Positions 8,343-16,618 are shown, numbered from the stretch's first letter. The stretch is 64,000 bases of DNA from Ruegeria atlantica (GCF_013032005.1 NZ_WQBE01000004.1:124001-188000), one strand, 5' to 3'. The notes: generated from the sequence alone by a model not told the origin. Made by a program: numbers and translations.

Positions 8343-9638
8343 ATGAAAATGGCGCAAAAAACGCTGCTGAAAGGTCGTGTTCTGAGCTTTACGGGTTCCC
8401 CTTTTGAAGGAGAACCGACCGAGGCCGTGAAAATCAGCGGGGCCGTTCTGGTTGAAGACGACCGAATATCCGCTGTTGGGGATGCCGAAAGCCTGCGCGC
8501 CAACAACCCCGAGGCCAACGTGGTGGATCACGGCCAGAACGTGATCATGGCAGGTTTCGTCGATGCGCATGTCCACTATCCCCAAACCGCAATGATCGCC
8601 AGTTGGGGCAAACGTCTGATCGACTGGTTGAACACCTATACCTTCCCCGAAGAGATGAAGTTCGGTGATCCGGCCTATGCCGGTGAAATCGCCAATCGCT
8701 ATCTTGACCTGACAGCTGCGCACGGCACCACGACCATGTGCAGTTTCTGCACCATTCACCCCGAAAGCGTTGATGCATTTTTTACCGCCGCGCAAAAGCG
8801 CAACCAACGGGTTGTGGCAGGCAAAACCTGCATGGATCGCAATGCGCCCGAAGGTCTGAGGGATACAGCACAAACGGGTTATGATCAGTCTCAGGCGCTG
8901 CTTGAGAATTGGCACGGGGTCGACCGCCTGTCTTATGCCATCACCCCGCGTTTTTCACCCACGTCCACGCCGGAACAACTGGAAGCCATGGGCGCGCTCT
9001 GGGCCGATTACCCGCATTGCCTGATGCAAACCCACCTGAGCGAACAAACCGATGAGATCGCCTGGGTCCGCGGGCTATTCCCCGAGGCACGCGATTATTT
9101 GGATACCTATGAAAAATTTGGCCTATTAGGGTCGAACGGCCTGTATGGCCACGTTATCCATCTTGAGGCACGCGAACGCGATCGCCTGCGCGAGGTCGAC
9201 GCGGCGCTAATCCACTGCCCGACTTCGAACACATTCATCGGCTCTGGCTTATTCGATATGGCGGGGTTGATGCGTGACGGCCATCGCGTCGGGTTGGCGA
9301 CGGACACCGGCGGCGGGTCCAGTTTTTCGATGCTGCGAACGATGGCAGCAGCTTATGAAATCGGACAACTGCGCGGGGCGCCGCTGCATGCCGCGCAACT
9401 TTTGTGGCTAAGCACGGTTGGCTCAGCACGCACGCTAAGGATGGACGATTGCATCGGCAACGTTGCACCGGGGATGGAGGCTGATCTGATCGTGCTCGAC
9501 CTCGCCTCGACCCCCGCCATTGCCCAGCGCGAAGCCTGCGCCGAGAACCTGTGGGAGGCCATCTTTCCCACCATCATGATGGGCGACGACCGGGCGATCA
9601 CAGAGGTCTGGATCGCCGGTCAACGTGTTTCCAACTAG
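8343..9638 (+). CDS. guaD: Guanine deaminase
   Basis: 431 residues; a second ATG two codons in is an equally good start. It hydrolyses guanine to xanthine and ammonia in purine breakdown. The amidohydrolase metal motif is GFVDAHVHYPQ near residue 72, followed by the guanine-deaminase-typical WGKRLIDWLNTYTFPEE. Later motifs are KTCMDRNAPEG, QTHLSEQTDEIAWV (metal His), HCPTSNTFIGSG and ATDTGGGSSFSML (catalytic Asp). Length fits the family. It is convergent with a second nucleobase deaminase, and the two open reading frames overlap by four bases at their stops. Confidence 0.93.
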   Translation: MKMAQKTLLKGRVLSFTGSPFEGEPTEAVKISGAVLVEDDRISAVGDAESLRANNPEANVVDHGQNVIMAGFVDAHVHYPQTAMIASWGKRLIDWLNTYTFPEEMKFGDPAYAGEIANRYLDLTAAHGTTTMCSFCTIHPESVDAFFTAAQKRNQRVVAGKTCMDRNAPEGLRDTAQTGYDQSQALLENWHGVDRLSYAITPRFSPTSTPEQLEAMGALWADYPHCLMQTHLSEQTDEIAWVRGLFPEARDYLDTYEKFGLLGSNGLYGHVIHLEARERDRLREVDAALIHCPTSNTFIGSGLFDMAGLMRDGHRVGLATDTGGGSSFSMLRTMAAAYEIGQLRGAPLHAAQLLWLSTVGSARTLRMDDCIGNVAPGMEADLIVLDLASTPAIAQREACAENLWEAIFPTIMMGDDRAITEVWIAGQRVSN

Positions 9639-10969
9639 ACTTGCAGGGCGCGGGCCAGCTGGTTCTGCCGCTCGATCACGCGGGGCATGTCCAAACTGGT
9701 GACATGCCCGTCACACACGATCTGGCGGCCCTCGACGAACAGGTGCTTGACCTTCACCGGCCCGGCCAACAGCAAAGCCGCCGGATCCCAACTGCCGGCG
9801 CTTTCGATACAGCTTGTGTCCCAAATCGCGATGTCAGCGCGTTTTCCGGGCTCCAGACGTCCGCAATCAGGACGGTTCAGCACATCTGCACCACCGCGTG
9901 TCGCAATCTCTAGCACTTCGCGCGACGACATGGCATCCGCGCCGTTGGCTACCCGTTGCAACAGCATGGCCTGACGCGCCTCGAGGATCAGGTTGCCGCT
10001 GTCATTGCTGGCTGAACCATCCACACCCAGGCCAACAGGCACGCCGTGGTCTCGCATCGCGCGTACCGGTGCAATGCCCGAACCCAGACGGCAATTGGAA
10101 CAAGGACAATGCGCAACGCCGGTCTGAGTTCTCGCGAACAGGTCAATCTCAGCTTCGTCCAGCTTGACGCAATGTGCATGCCAAACGTCCGGGCCGGTCC
10201 AGCCCAGTTCCTCGGCATATTGGCCCGGGCGGCATCCAAATTGGGCCTGCGAATAAGCGATATCCTCGTCGTTTTCCGCCAGATGGGTGTGCAACATAAC
10301 GCCCTTGTCCCGCGCCAGAATCGCCGCATTGCGCATCAGGTCGCGGCTGACGGAAAATGGCGAACAAGGCGCAAGCCCGACCCGGCACATTGCGCCTTCG
10401 GACGGGTCATGAAACGCGTCGACCACACGGATCATGTCGTCCAGAATCGCTTGCTCTTTTTCGACCAAGGCGTCGGGCGGCAGACCTCCGTCGCTTTCCC
10501 CGATACTCATCGCACCGCGCGTCGGATGGAATCGCATTCCGATCTCGGCGGCGGCAGCAATCGTGTCATCCAGCCGGGCACCGTTGGGGTACAGGTAAAG
10601 GTGGTCGGAACTGAGTGTACACCCTGACAGCGCCAGCTCGGCCAACCCGATCTGAGCCGAGACAAACATTTCTTCGGGCCCAAAGCGGGACCAGATGGGA
10701 TACAGCGTCTTAAGCCAACCAAACAACAGCGCATCCTGCCCACCGGGCACCGCACGGGTAAGGCTTTGGTAAAGGTGGTGATGGGTATTCACCAGACCCG
10801 GCGTGACGACACATCCTGTGGCGACATGCACCTCTCCGGTTGTTTGCAGTCCGTGGCCGATCTGGTCGATCTGTCCACCGCGGATCAGGATATCCGCGCC
10901 GGAAAGCTCGCGGCGTGTGTCATCCATCGTCAGGATGGTCTCTGCGTTCTTGATCAGGATTTCGGTCAT
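9635..10969 (-). CDS. 8-oxoguanine deaminase-like amidohydrolase (AtzB/TrzN-related)
   Basis: 444 residues from the ATG preceded by AGGAGGGCGAC, a near-ideal ribosome-binding site; an upstream in-frame start is not used. Metal motif GLVNTHHHLYQSLTRAVPG lies at about residues 60-78, with HTHLAENDED, HAHCVKLDEAEI and GLGVDGSASNDS following. The segment FGWLKTLYPIWSRF is typical of 8-oxoguanine deaminases and hydroxydechloroatrazine hydrolases. The likely reaction is 8-oxoguanine to urate plus ammonia, which would complement the neighbouring guanine deaminase in purine salvage. A triazine or pterin substrate cannot be excluded from sequence. Confidence 0.82.
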   Translation of the reverse strand: MTEILIKNAETILTMDDTRRELSGADILIRGGQIDQIGHGLQTTGEVHVATGCVVTPGLVNTHHHLYQSLTRAVPGGQDALLFGWLKTLYPIWSRFGPEEMFVSAQIGLAELALSGCTLSSDHLYLYPNGARLDDTIAAAAEIGMRFHPTRGAMSIGESDGGLPPDALVEKEQAILDDMIRVVDAFHDPSEGAMCRVGLAPCSPFSVSRDLMRNAAILARDKGVMLHTHLAENDEDIAYSQAQFGCRPGQYAEELGWTGPDVWHAHCVKLDEAEIDLFARTQTGVAHCPCSNCRLGSGIAPVRAMRDHGVPVGLGVDGSASNDSGNLILEARQAMLLQRVANGADAMSSREVLEIATRGGADVLNRPDCGRLEPGKRADIAIWDTSCIESAGSWDPAALLLAGPVKVKHLFVEGRQIVCDGHVTSLDMPRVIERQNQLARALQV

Positions 10970-11083
10970 GTCGCCCTCCTTGCATCCGCCCGTTTCGTGC
11001 AAGAAGGTAAGGGCTGGCGGAAAACGGGCATAAGAACCAGCCGGGCAGAGATTACCTGACCAGCCTTAACCCGACAACCTGTT

Positions 11084-11875
11084 TCAGTAGTTGCGCAGAA
11101 GCTTTAGCGCCGCCGCATGTAATTCGGCATTTGCCGCAGCCAACACCCGTCCGCCCTCATGGGCTGGACCACCTTGCCAATCTGTCACGATACCACCTGC
11201 GGCCTCGATCACCGCAATGGGGGCTTGAACATCATAAGCATTCAGGCCCGCTTCGATCACCAGATCGACCTGCCCCGCCGCCAGCAAAGCGTAAGCGTAG
11301 CAATCCATGCCATACCGGGTCAGTTGCACCTGTTGGGCCACAGCCTCGAACCCGGCGCGGTCTTCAGGGGTGCCGACCTCGGGGAAGGTCGTGAACAGAA
11401 TGGCCTGATCCAGGCTGGAGGTTTTGCGAGTTTTCAGCGGCATAGTTCCGGTCGGCCCAGTCGCCTGTGCAACATCCGCTGATCCAAGGAAACGTTCGCC
11501 GATATAGGGCTGATCAATGACGCCCAAGAATGGCCCGTTCTGGTTGCTCAGCGCGATCAGCACGCCCCATGTCGGTGTGCCGCTGATAAAACCGCGGGTG
11601 CCATCGATCGGGTCCAACACCCACGTCCGGCCGGAATTGCCCTGCGTCTGGCCGAACTCCTCGCCGAAAATGCTGTCATCGGGGCGGTGCTTGGCCAGAA
11701 CCTCGCGCATGACCTTTTCCGCATTCCGATCCGCGACCGTGACCGGATCAAAGCCGTCGACCAGCTTGTTCGAAGTCTCAATATTTGATTGTCTAAAAAA
11801 CGGAAGAATGGCCGCACGCGCCGCGTCGGCCATTTCTTCGGCTACATCCAGATCACTTAAAGTTGTCTCTTGCAT
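11084..11875 (-). CDS. Inositol monophosphatase family protein, probably histidinol-phosphatase (HisN type)
   Basis: 263 residues. The lithium-sensitive phosphatase motifs are clear: DPVTVADRNAEKVMRE near residue 43, GEEFG at 71-75, and DPIDGTRGF at 88-96, in which D88 and D91 bind Mg2+. The C-terminal motif is YDVQAPIAVIEAAGG. The GTRGFISG segment and the YDVQAP variant are more like HisN histidinol-phosphate phosphatases, common in Rhodobacterales, than inositol monophosphatase itself. No histidine genes are nearby, so the exact substrate is inferred. The gene shares its strand with the XRE regulator 46 bp upstream. Confidence 0.82.
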   Translation of the reverse strand: MQETTLSDLDVAEEMADAARAAILPFFRQSNIETSNKLVDGFDPVTVADRNAEKVMREVLAKHRPDDSIFGEEFGQTQGNSGRTWVLDPIDGTRGFISGTPTWGVLIALSNQNGPFLGVIDQPYIGERFLGSADVAQATGPTGTMPLKTRKTSSLDQAILFTTFPEVGTPEDRAGFEAVAQQVQLTRYGMDCYAYALLAAGQVDLVIEAGLNAYDVQAPIAVIEAAGGIVTDWQGGPAHEGGRVLAAANAELHAAALKLLRNY

Positions 11876-11921
11876 GCGCTACCCGTGCGGATCACACGTG
11901 CCAGAGTCAACCCCGGTTCTC

Positions 11922-12293
11922 TCAGGCGACGTCGCTCAGGACGCGGGCAAGTTCGAACAAGCGGCGGCGCTGGTTTTCCGGAATCGCATAGTAAGAGCGC
12001 ACCAGATCCAGAGCTTCCTTGTCCCCCATCAGATCGGCCGGAACCGATTTTTTGCCGGCTGTTTCCTTTTCAGATTCTTCCAGACCTTCAAAGAAAAAGC
12101 TGACGGGAACATCCAATGCCTCGGCAATGTCCCAAAGGCGCGACGCGCTGATCCGGTTGGCCCCGGTCTCGTATTTCTGAATCTGTTGAAACTTAATACC
12201 AACCTGCTGCGCCAACTGCTGTTGGGTCATGCCAATCAGCCAGCGGCGATGCCTGACGCGTTTGCCCACATGGACATCGACGTGATGGGTCAT
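11922..12293 (-). CDS. XRE-family transcriptional regulator (PhrR/PraR-like)
   Basis: 123 residues from the ATG giving MTHHVDVHVGKRVR; nine extra upstream codons are possible but lack support. Residues about 9-65 are a Cro/CI helix-turn-helix: GKRVRHRRWLIGMTQQQLAQ, then IKFQQIQKYETGANRISASRL, then IAEALDVPVSFFFEGL. This matches the PhrR/PraR group of rhizobial and Rhodobacterales regulators in pattern and length. The C-terminus (ALDLVRSYYAIPENQRRRLFELARVL) is a conserved helical tail. Many members are autoregulated; a 10-bp palindrome about 46 bp upstream of the start is a possible operator. Targets are unknown. Confidence 0.85.
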   Translation of the reverse strand: MTHHVDVHVGKRVRHRRWLIGMTQQQLAQQVGIKFQQIQKYETGANRISASRLWDIAEALDVPVSFFFEGLEESEKETAGKKSVPADLMGDKEALDLVRSYYAIPENQRRRLFELARVLSDVA

Positions 12294-12338
12294 TGGTATT
12301 CTCCTCTTAACTACACACACAACTAATTCGGGTGTGCG

Positions 12339-12348
12339 ACATGCATGT
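12339..12348. promoter_or_regulatory. Palindrome ACATGCATGT, possible XRE operator
   Basis: A perfect 10-bp palindrome 46 bp upstream of the XRE regulator start, in the position expected for an autoregulatory operator. The motif is short and could arise by chance; no second copy was noticed in the window. Confidence 0.3.
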
Positions 12349-12403
12349 ACTACCGCAACACTAGCGAGCCGCCCTTAACCACTCCCTAATCAGGAACATG
12401 CCC

Positions 12404-12449
12404 CCCAAATCAGCACCTGGGACAATATTGCTCTTTTTGGGCTTTTTTT
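12404..12449 (+). terminator. Orphan rho-independent terminator, candidate sRNA 3' end
   Basis: CCCAAA (12404-12409) pairs with TTTGGG (12436-12441), with an inner AGCA/TGCT pairing, and is followed by C and seven Ts. The nearest upstream gene is on the opposite strand, so a transcript ending here would begin inside the intergenic region or antisense to the regulator gene. Confidence 0.5.
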
Positions 12450-12578
12450 CAAGAAGGTTGAATCTGTTTCGCCATGCACAGGACTAAGGTTGTGCCCTTT
12501 CGATCCCGCACACGCAGTTAACGTAGGCAAGCCTGAGACGTCATCCACACAGTCCTTTCCGCCGCGCCGGGTAAGCGA

Positions 12579-12607
12579 TTGACATTCCCCGGTCAGCACG
12601 AACCTAT
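12579..12607 (+). promoter_or_regulatory. Putative sigma-70 promoter for the quinone oxidoreductase
   Basis: A perfect -35 box TTGACA at 12579-12584 is followed after 17 bp by ACCTAT, a plausible alphaproteobacterial -10. The predicted start would leave a leader of about 18 nt before the ATG at 12632. Confidence 0.5.
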
Positions 12608-12631
12608 GCGCCAAACCACAGGAGCCCGACC

Positions 12632-13588
12632 ATGCTGGCCTATAGAATTTCATCCACGGACGCCGCCGCCCAGCTTTGCGACATTGACGTGCCGACCCCA
12701 CAAGAAGGCCAGGTCCGTGTCGCGATCAAGGCATGCGGTCTGAACTTTGCCGATCTGCTGATGCAGAAGGGAACGTACCAGGACACGCCGCCCGCGCCGT
12801 TCACTCAAGGAATGGAAATCGCCGGCGTGGTCGAAACAACAGGTCCTGGCGTTTCGCATCTAAGCCCAGGTGACCGGATTGCAGTCTATTCAGGTCTGGG
12901 CGGTCTGGCGGAATTCGGGGTGTTTGACGCTGAACGCGCAATTCCCCTGCCCGATTCGGTCAGCTTTGAGGACGCCGCCGCGATTCAGATCGCTTATGGC
13001 ACCAGTCACATCGCCCTGGATCACCGCGCCCAATTACAACCCGGAGAAACCCTGCTGGTCACTGGCGCGGCTGGCGGTGTTGGGCTGACCGCCGTCGAGA
13101 TCGGCAAGCTGATGGGGGCAACCGTAATTGCGCAGGCGCGCGGCGCAGACAAACTGGCGGTCGCTCAGGCAGCGGGGGCGGATCACCTGATTGATGCGTC
13201 CGAGGATTTACGCGCGCGTGTCAAGGAACTGGGCGGAGCGGACGTGGTGTATGACGCCGTTGGCGGCGACGTGTTCAAAGCCGCCTTTCGCGCCGCCAAC
13301 CCCGAAGGCCGCCTGCTGCCTATCGGTTTTGCAGGCGGAGATGTGCCGCAGATTCCGGCCAATCATCTGCTGGTTAAGAACCTGACGGTGATCGGCTTTT
13401 ACATCGGTGGTTATCTGACCTTTCGGCCGCAGATCGTTCAGGACAGTTTTGACACGTTGTTTCGGTGGTGTGCCGAAGGGCGGATCAAGCCGCATATCAG
13501 CCACGTGCTGCCCCTGTCGGATACCGAGAAAGGCCTGCAATTGTTGCGCGACCGCGCGGCAACCGGCAAGGTCGTGATTACGCCCTAA
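12632..13588 (+). CDS. Zinc-independent NADPH:quinone oxidoreductase (MDR family)
   Basis: 318 residues. The start ATG follows CAGGAGCCCGACC. The N-terminal GroES-like domain has KACGLNFADLLMQKG and GMEIAGVVETTGPGV. The Rossmann domain contains the NADPH motif AAGGVGLTAVEIGKLMGA near residue 147. Structural zinc cysteines are absent, which places it with zeta-crystallin-like quinone oxidoreductases rather than zinc alcohol dehydrogenases. It probably reduces quinones or enones with NADPH in the cytoplasm. The 3' end overlaps the convergent LysR gene by four bases. Confidence 0.88.
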   Translation: MLAYRISSTDAAAQLCDIDVPTPQEGQVRVAIKACGLNFADLLMQKGTYQDTPPAPFTQGMEIAGVVETTGPGVSHLSPGDRIAVYSGLGGLAEFGVFDAERAIPLPDSVSFEDAAAIQIAYGTSHIALDHRAQLQPGETLLVTGAAGGVGLTAVEIGKLMGATVIAQARGADKLAVAQAAGADHLIDASEDLRARVKELGGADVVYDAVGGDVFKAAFRAANPEGRLLPIGFAGGDVPQIPANHLLVKNLTVIGFYIGGYLTFRPQIVQDSFDTLFRWCAEGRIKPHISHVLPLSDTEKGLQLLRDRAATGKVVITP

Positions 13589-14466
13589 CCGACCACAGCC
13601 TTCAAAGGCGCACTGCCGAGCATGCGGAAATTCTGTCGAACCAAAGCTGCAAGTGCCTCAACCAACGGTCCGCGTCCAGTATCGCCTCCGTACAGGTTGA
13701 TCATATGTTCGGGCAGCTCAGGCAATACACCGCCATCATCGATTTGAACCAAATGCGCAGCCTCGGTTCCGTCGAGCATGGCGTGGACGGCCAAGTCAGC
13801 GGCAACGGTCGCCTCGATGGTGCGATCATTTTCGGTTTCAACCGACAGCTCCCACGGGATGCCAGCCTCATCCAATGCCGCGATGACCTGTGGCCGGAAC
13901 ATGCAGCGACGGCCAAGCGCTATTGGGATCGGCCGCTTGCGCCACGCCGACCCACCCGGCGCCCCGATCCAGCGCAACGGCAATTCGGCGATGATTTCGC
14001 CCCCCTCGCCCGCACTTGCCTCAGTTGTGAGGATCAAATCGCATTCGCCGCGTTTGAACATTTCCTTCAACTGCATCGTGTACGAAGAAATCAACTGCAC
14101 CCGCACCCGCGGGAAATCCACGTTGAAACGCTGCAGGACACGCGGAATAGCCGGGTAAACGATGTCATGCGGCACACCCAGAACGACTTCGCCCTCAAAG
14201 GCTTGGTCAGTGAGTTTCGAGATCACCTCATCGTTCAACGCAATCATCCGGCGGGCATAAGCCAACAGTTGTTCTCCGGACGCTGTCAGCGCGATGGTCC
14301 GGCCACTGCGATCCAGCAGTTCCAGTCCCAGCAGCTCTTCCAGACGCTTCAACTGCATTGAAACGGCGGATTGCGTCAGGTGCAGGAACCCGGCGGCACG
14401 TGTCACTCCACCCTGATCCGCCACCGCCACAAACGATCGCAATGTCGTAATGTCCAAATTCCGCAT
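13585..14466 (-). CDS. LysR-family transcriptional regulator
   Basis: 293 residues from the ATG, which has AAGGA nine bases upstream; a GTG two codons earlier is too close to that site. Residues about 4-62 form the winged helix: LRSFVAVADQGGVTRAAGFLH, then LTQSAVSMQLKRLEELLG. The rest is the periplasmic-binding-like effector domain, beginning EGEVVLGVPHDIVYPAIP. It lies divergent to a DUF1127 gene, and the shared intergenic region has a perfect LysR-type box at 14535-14549. LrhA-like sequence features (KMI-like recognition of two-domain effector) are suggestive only. The effector is unknown. Confidence 0.9.
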   Translation of the reverse strand: MRNLDITTLRSFVAVADQGGVTRAAGFLHLTQSAVSMQLKRLEELLGLELLDRSGRTIALTASGEQLLAYARRMIALNDEVISKLTDQAFEGEVVLGVPHDIVYPAIPRVLQRFNVDFPRVRVQLISSYTMQLKEMFKRGECDLILTTEASAGEGGEIIAELPLRWIGAPGGSAWRKRPIPIALGRRCMFRPQVIAALDEAGIPWELSVETENDRTIEATVAADLAVHAMLDGTEAAHLVQIDDGGVLPELPEHMINLYGGDTGRGPLVEALAALVRQNFRMLGSAPLKAVVG

Positions 14467-14534
14467 GTTCACGAATCCTTATGCATCACTTCAAAAACAT
14501 TCATTTTTAAAATGTCTCATAGTGCGCCATATAA

Positions 14535-14549
14535 ATCAAGGAACTTGAT
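14535..14549. promoter_or_regulatory. LysR-type box (ATC-N9-GAT)
   Basis: ATCAAG-GAA-CTTGAT is a perfect 15-bp inverted repeat and satisfies the classical T-N11-A rule. It lies 69 bp upstream of the LysR start and 45 bp upstream of the DUF1127 start. A second, AT-rich palindrome, CATTTT-T-AAAATG, sits at 14502-14514, between it and the LysR gene. Confidence 0.6.
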
Positions 14550-14593
14550 GAGAAACCAAAAACTCATCGAGGATCAATGAAAGGACATATATT

Positions 14594-14803
14594 ATGACCC
14601 AAATTGCAATTCACAGACCTTGCCCGCCCCGTCGTCGTTTTGGCCTGACCATGTTGTTGGATGCGTTCTCGCTGCGTCGCCAGCGTTGCACGCTTGCCAG
14701 ATTGGATGCACGAGCACTAGAAGATATCGGAATCACCCGCGAACAGGCTGATGCCGAAGCCGCTCGCCCTTTCTGGGATGCACCGGAATTCTGGCAAAAA
14801 TGA
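14594..14803 (+). CDS. DUF1127 small protein
   Basis: 69 residues, preceded by AAAGGACATATATT. The C-terminal half has the DUF1127 arginine-rich pattern: RRQRCTLARLDARALEDIGITREQADAEA, followed by PFW near the end. DUF1127 proteins are small basic alphaproteobacterial proteins; in Rhodobacter and Agrobacterium relatives they bind RNA and affect sRNA and phosphate-related responses. Whether this copy does is unknown. It is divergent from LysR and ends at a good terminator at 14830-14866. Confidence 0.85.
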   Translation: MTQIAIHRPCPPRRRFGLTMLLDAFSLRRQRCTLARLDARALEDIGITREQADAEAARPFWDAPEFWQK

Positions 14804-14829
14804 CCCTGACACTCATGTTTACCTACTGA

Positions 14830-14866
14830 ATGGCGGCCCGCTGACGCAGGTCGCCATTTTGTTGCA
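14830..14866 (+). terminator. Rho-independent terminator after DUF1127
   Basis: AATGGCG (14830-14836) pairs with CGCCATT (14853-14859) and is followed by a T-rich TTTGTT. It lies 26 bp after the stop codon. Confidence 0.65.
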
Positions 14867-14985
14867 TGTTTTAACCGGTTTCCCACTCTAAACTCTTGAA
14901 ACACGGCCCGCAGTTGCCGATATTTGCTGGGAACGGGGTCCGGGTTTCGGACCGCGAAAAGAATTATGTGAAGGGAGACCCTTTA

Positions 14986-15765
14986 ATGGCACAATTTGAC
15001 ACGATCCGGACGGCTGCCGGTACGCGCGCTGCCCAGATTGACGAGGGCCTGCGCGCCCATATGAACAAAGTCTACGGCACGATGTCCGTGGGCATGCTGA
15101 TCACGGCGCTCGCCGCATGGGCGATTGCCGGTCTTGCTGTGACGTCTGATCCGACCAACGCAGTGGCCCAGATCGGCGCTGACCGTTACCTGACCAGCCT
15201 GGGTGGGGCACTATTCATGTCGCCGCTGAAATGGGTTGTGATCTTCTCGCCTCTGGCCTTCCTAATCTTCGGATGGGGCGCACTTATGCGGCGCGGGTCG
15301 GCTGCAGCCGTACAGCTGGGCTTTTTCGTCTTCGCCGCCGTAATGGGCGTGTCGATGAGCTCGGTGTTCATGATCTACACCCCCTACTCGATCGCACAGA
15401 CGTTCATCGTGACCTCGATTGCCTTTGCTGGCCTAAGCCTCTTTGGCTACACCACCAAGCGCAACCTGAGCGGCATGGGCACGTTCTTGATGATGGGCTT
15501 GATCGGCCTGCTGGTGGCGATGGTCATCAACATCTTCCTGCAATCGCCTGCAATGATGTTCGCAATCTCGGCAATCGGTGTACTGATCTTTGCTGGTCTG
15601 ACCGCGTTCTACACGCAGGACATCAAGAACACCTACATTGCGCACGCAACCCATGGTGATCAGGAGTGGTTGAACAAAGCCGCTATTGACGGCGCGCTAA
15701 GCCTGTACATCTCGTTCCTGAACATGTTCCAGTTCCTGCTGATGTTCATGGGGCAGCAAGAATAG
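14986..15765 (+). CDS. Bax inhibitor-1/YccA family membrane protein
   Basis: 259 residues from the ATG giving MAQFDTIRTAAG, preceded by AAGGGAGACCCTTTA; the longer upstream frame is rejected. Seven hydrophobic segments begin at about residue 30 with MNKVYGTMSVGMLITALAAW. The family motifs AAAVQLGFFVFAAVMGVSMSSVF and YTPYSIAQTF are present, as is the C-terminal SLYISFLNMFQFLL segment. This is the bacterial TMBIM/YccA/YbhL group, some members of which conduct Ca2+ or regulate FtsH. It ends at a strong terminator. Confidence 0.93.
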   Translation: MAQFDTIRTAAGTRAAQIDEGLRAHMNKVYGTMSVGMLITALAAWAIAGLAVTSDPTNAVAQIGADRYLTSLGGALFMSPLKWVVIFSPLAFLIFGWGALMRRGSAAAVQLGFFVFAAVMGVSMSSVFMIYTPYSIAQTFIVTSIAFAGLSLFGYTTKRNLSGMGTFLMMGLIGLLVAMVINIFLQSPAMMFAISAIGVLIFAGLTAFYTQDIKNTYIAHATHGDQEWLNKAAIDGALSLYISFLNMFQFLLMFMGQQE

Positions 15766-15793
15766 CGCGCTTCAACACTGCACCAATCAAACA

Positions 15794-15826
15794 GGGCGGG
15801 TCCAAAACGACCCGCCCTTTTCTTTT
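15794..15826 (+). terminator. Strong rho-independent terminator after the Bax inhibitor-like gene
   Basis: GGGCGGGTC (15794-15802) pairs perfectly with GACCCGCCC (15809-15817) across a six-base loop, followed by TTTTCTTTT. Confidence 0.9.
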
Positions 15827-15872
15827 GCCTATTTAGCCGTTTCACAGCCCGGTTGACACCTCGACCGGTGCC

Positions 15873-15908
15873 CCAAAAAGACAAAGGCCCCGCTCAAATG
15901 GCGAGGCC
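15873..15908 (-). terminator. Rho-independent terminator for the minus-strand lipoprotein gene
   Basis: On the minus strand GGCCTCGC pairs with GCGGGGCC (one G-T pair) across a seven-base loop, followed by TTTGTCTTTTT. It lies about 25 bp past the stop codon of the lipoprotein gene. Confidence 0.75.
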
Positions 15909-15932
15909 TAGGAAGATAGAATGAACGGGGTC

Positions 15933-16439
15933 TTAGCTGCAGTTCAGCGGCACCGCAAAACCCGAGCTGCTGTCGGAAGAGCCCTTGCGGTAGACGTCAC
16001 CCGCAGGCAGACAGCCGGTAAACTGTTCCGCGTTGCGACCAAAGTTGGCACCGATCTGATTATCGACGCGCGTGCTGTTGTTCGGGGTGCGCAGAACACC
16101 ATAGAGGGTGCCGTTCACATTGACGGTGCTGAGGAACAGATTGGTGTCCTGCCCGGTCAGAACCACCGAGTCCGTATCGCTGCGCCCACCATTTTCAATT
16201 GCAACTCGGGCAACTTTCTCTGCCTCAGTCTCATCCGTCGTGACGGCCACGGCAGGCAGAACGGCCAGTTCAGCCGGCACATTCGTTGCAGGCGGAAGGA
16301 TGCCCACTGCACCGGGTACATCCGAAAGCGAGCGCGGTTCACCATCGATACCCGTGAATCCGATGCCTTCGCGGTTATAGGGATCTTCACAGGCCGCTAG
16401 GGCCAGAATGATCGTAGAGGAAAACAAGATTTTTTTCAT
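15933..16439 (-). CDS. Hypothetical lipoprotein
   Basis: 168 residues from the ATG giving MKKILFSSTIILALAAC, a textbook lipoprotein signal with lipobox LAAC at residues 14-17; ATGs farther upstream would spoil it. The mature protein is polar and proline/threonine rich at first (GILPPATNVPAELAVLPAVAV), then has a compact domain ending in two cysteines (FTGCLPAGDVYRKG and PLNCS). I do not recognise a family. The aspartate at +2 (CED) is not an obvious retention signal here because E follows the cysteine. It stands alone, with its own terminator. Confidence 0.75.
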   Translation of the reverse strand: MKKILFSSTIILALAACEDPYNREGIGFTGIDGEPRSLSDVPGAVGILPPATNVPAELAVLPAVAVTTDETEAEKVARVAIENGGRSDTDSVVLTGQDTNLFLSTVNVNGTLYGVLRTPNNSTRVDNQIGANFGRNAEQFTGCLPAGDVYRKGSSDSSSGFAVPLNCS

Positions 16440-16587
16440 GACGGCCAACATTTTGGAACGAGTTGTTGAAGCGTAGAGGCAAGCTCTTGCAAAAAGCAAC
16501 CCGTCGACGATCCGATTGCCCCAATCGCTGATGCTTCGTTGCAACGGCGCGAAGCGCCACAAGCCCGACCCCAGTGGGTCATGCGCA

Positions 16588-16618
16588 AAGAAAAAGGGCC
16601 CTGCCACAGCAGAACCCT
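16588..16618 (-). terminator. Rho-independent terminator after rpmG
   Basis: On the minus strand AGGGTTCTGC pairs with GCAGGGCCCT (two G-T pairs) around a TGTG loop, followed by TTTTTCT. It lies 28 bp after the rpmG stop. Confidence 0.8.

Larger units (their letters stand above)
12294..12631. other. 338-bp intergenic region between XRE regulator and quinone oxidoreductase
   Basis: No convincing protein gene lies here. It contains the divergent promoters, a palindrome ACATGCATGT at 12339-12348, a rho-independent-terminator-like hairpin on the plus strand at 12404-12449 that belongs to no visible plus-strand gene, and a sigma-70-like promoter at 12579-12607. A 103-codon minus-strand frame crosses it but has no ribosome-binding site or recognisable domain. 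Confidence 0.7.

Noticed and set aside
12390..12701. 103-codon minus-strand frame overlapping the start of the quinone oxidoreductase gene
   Set aside because: Overlaps a good promoter, a terminator-like hairpin and the start of an established gene; no domain is visible.
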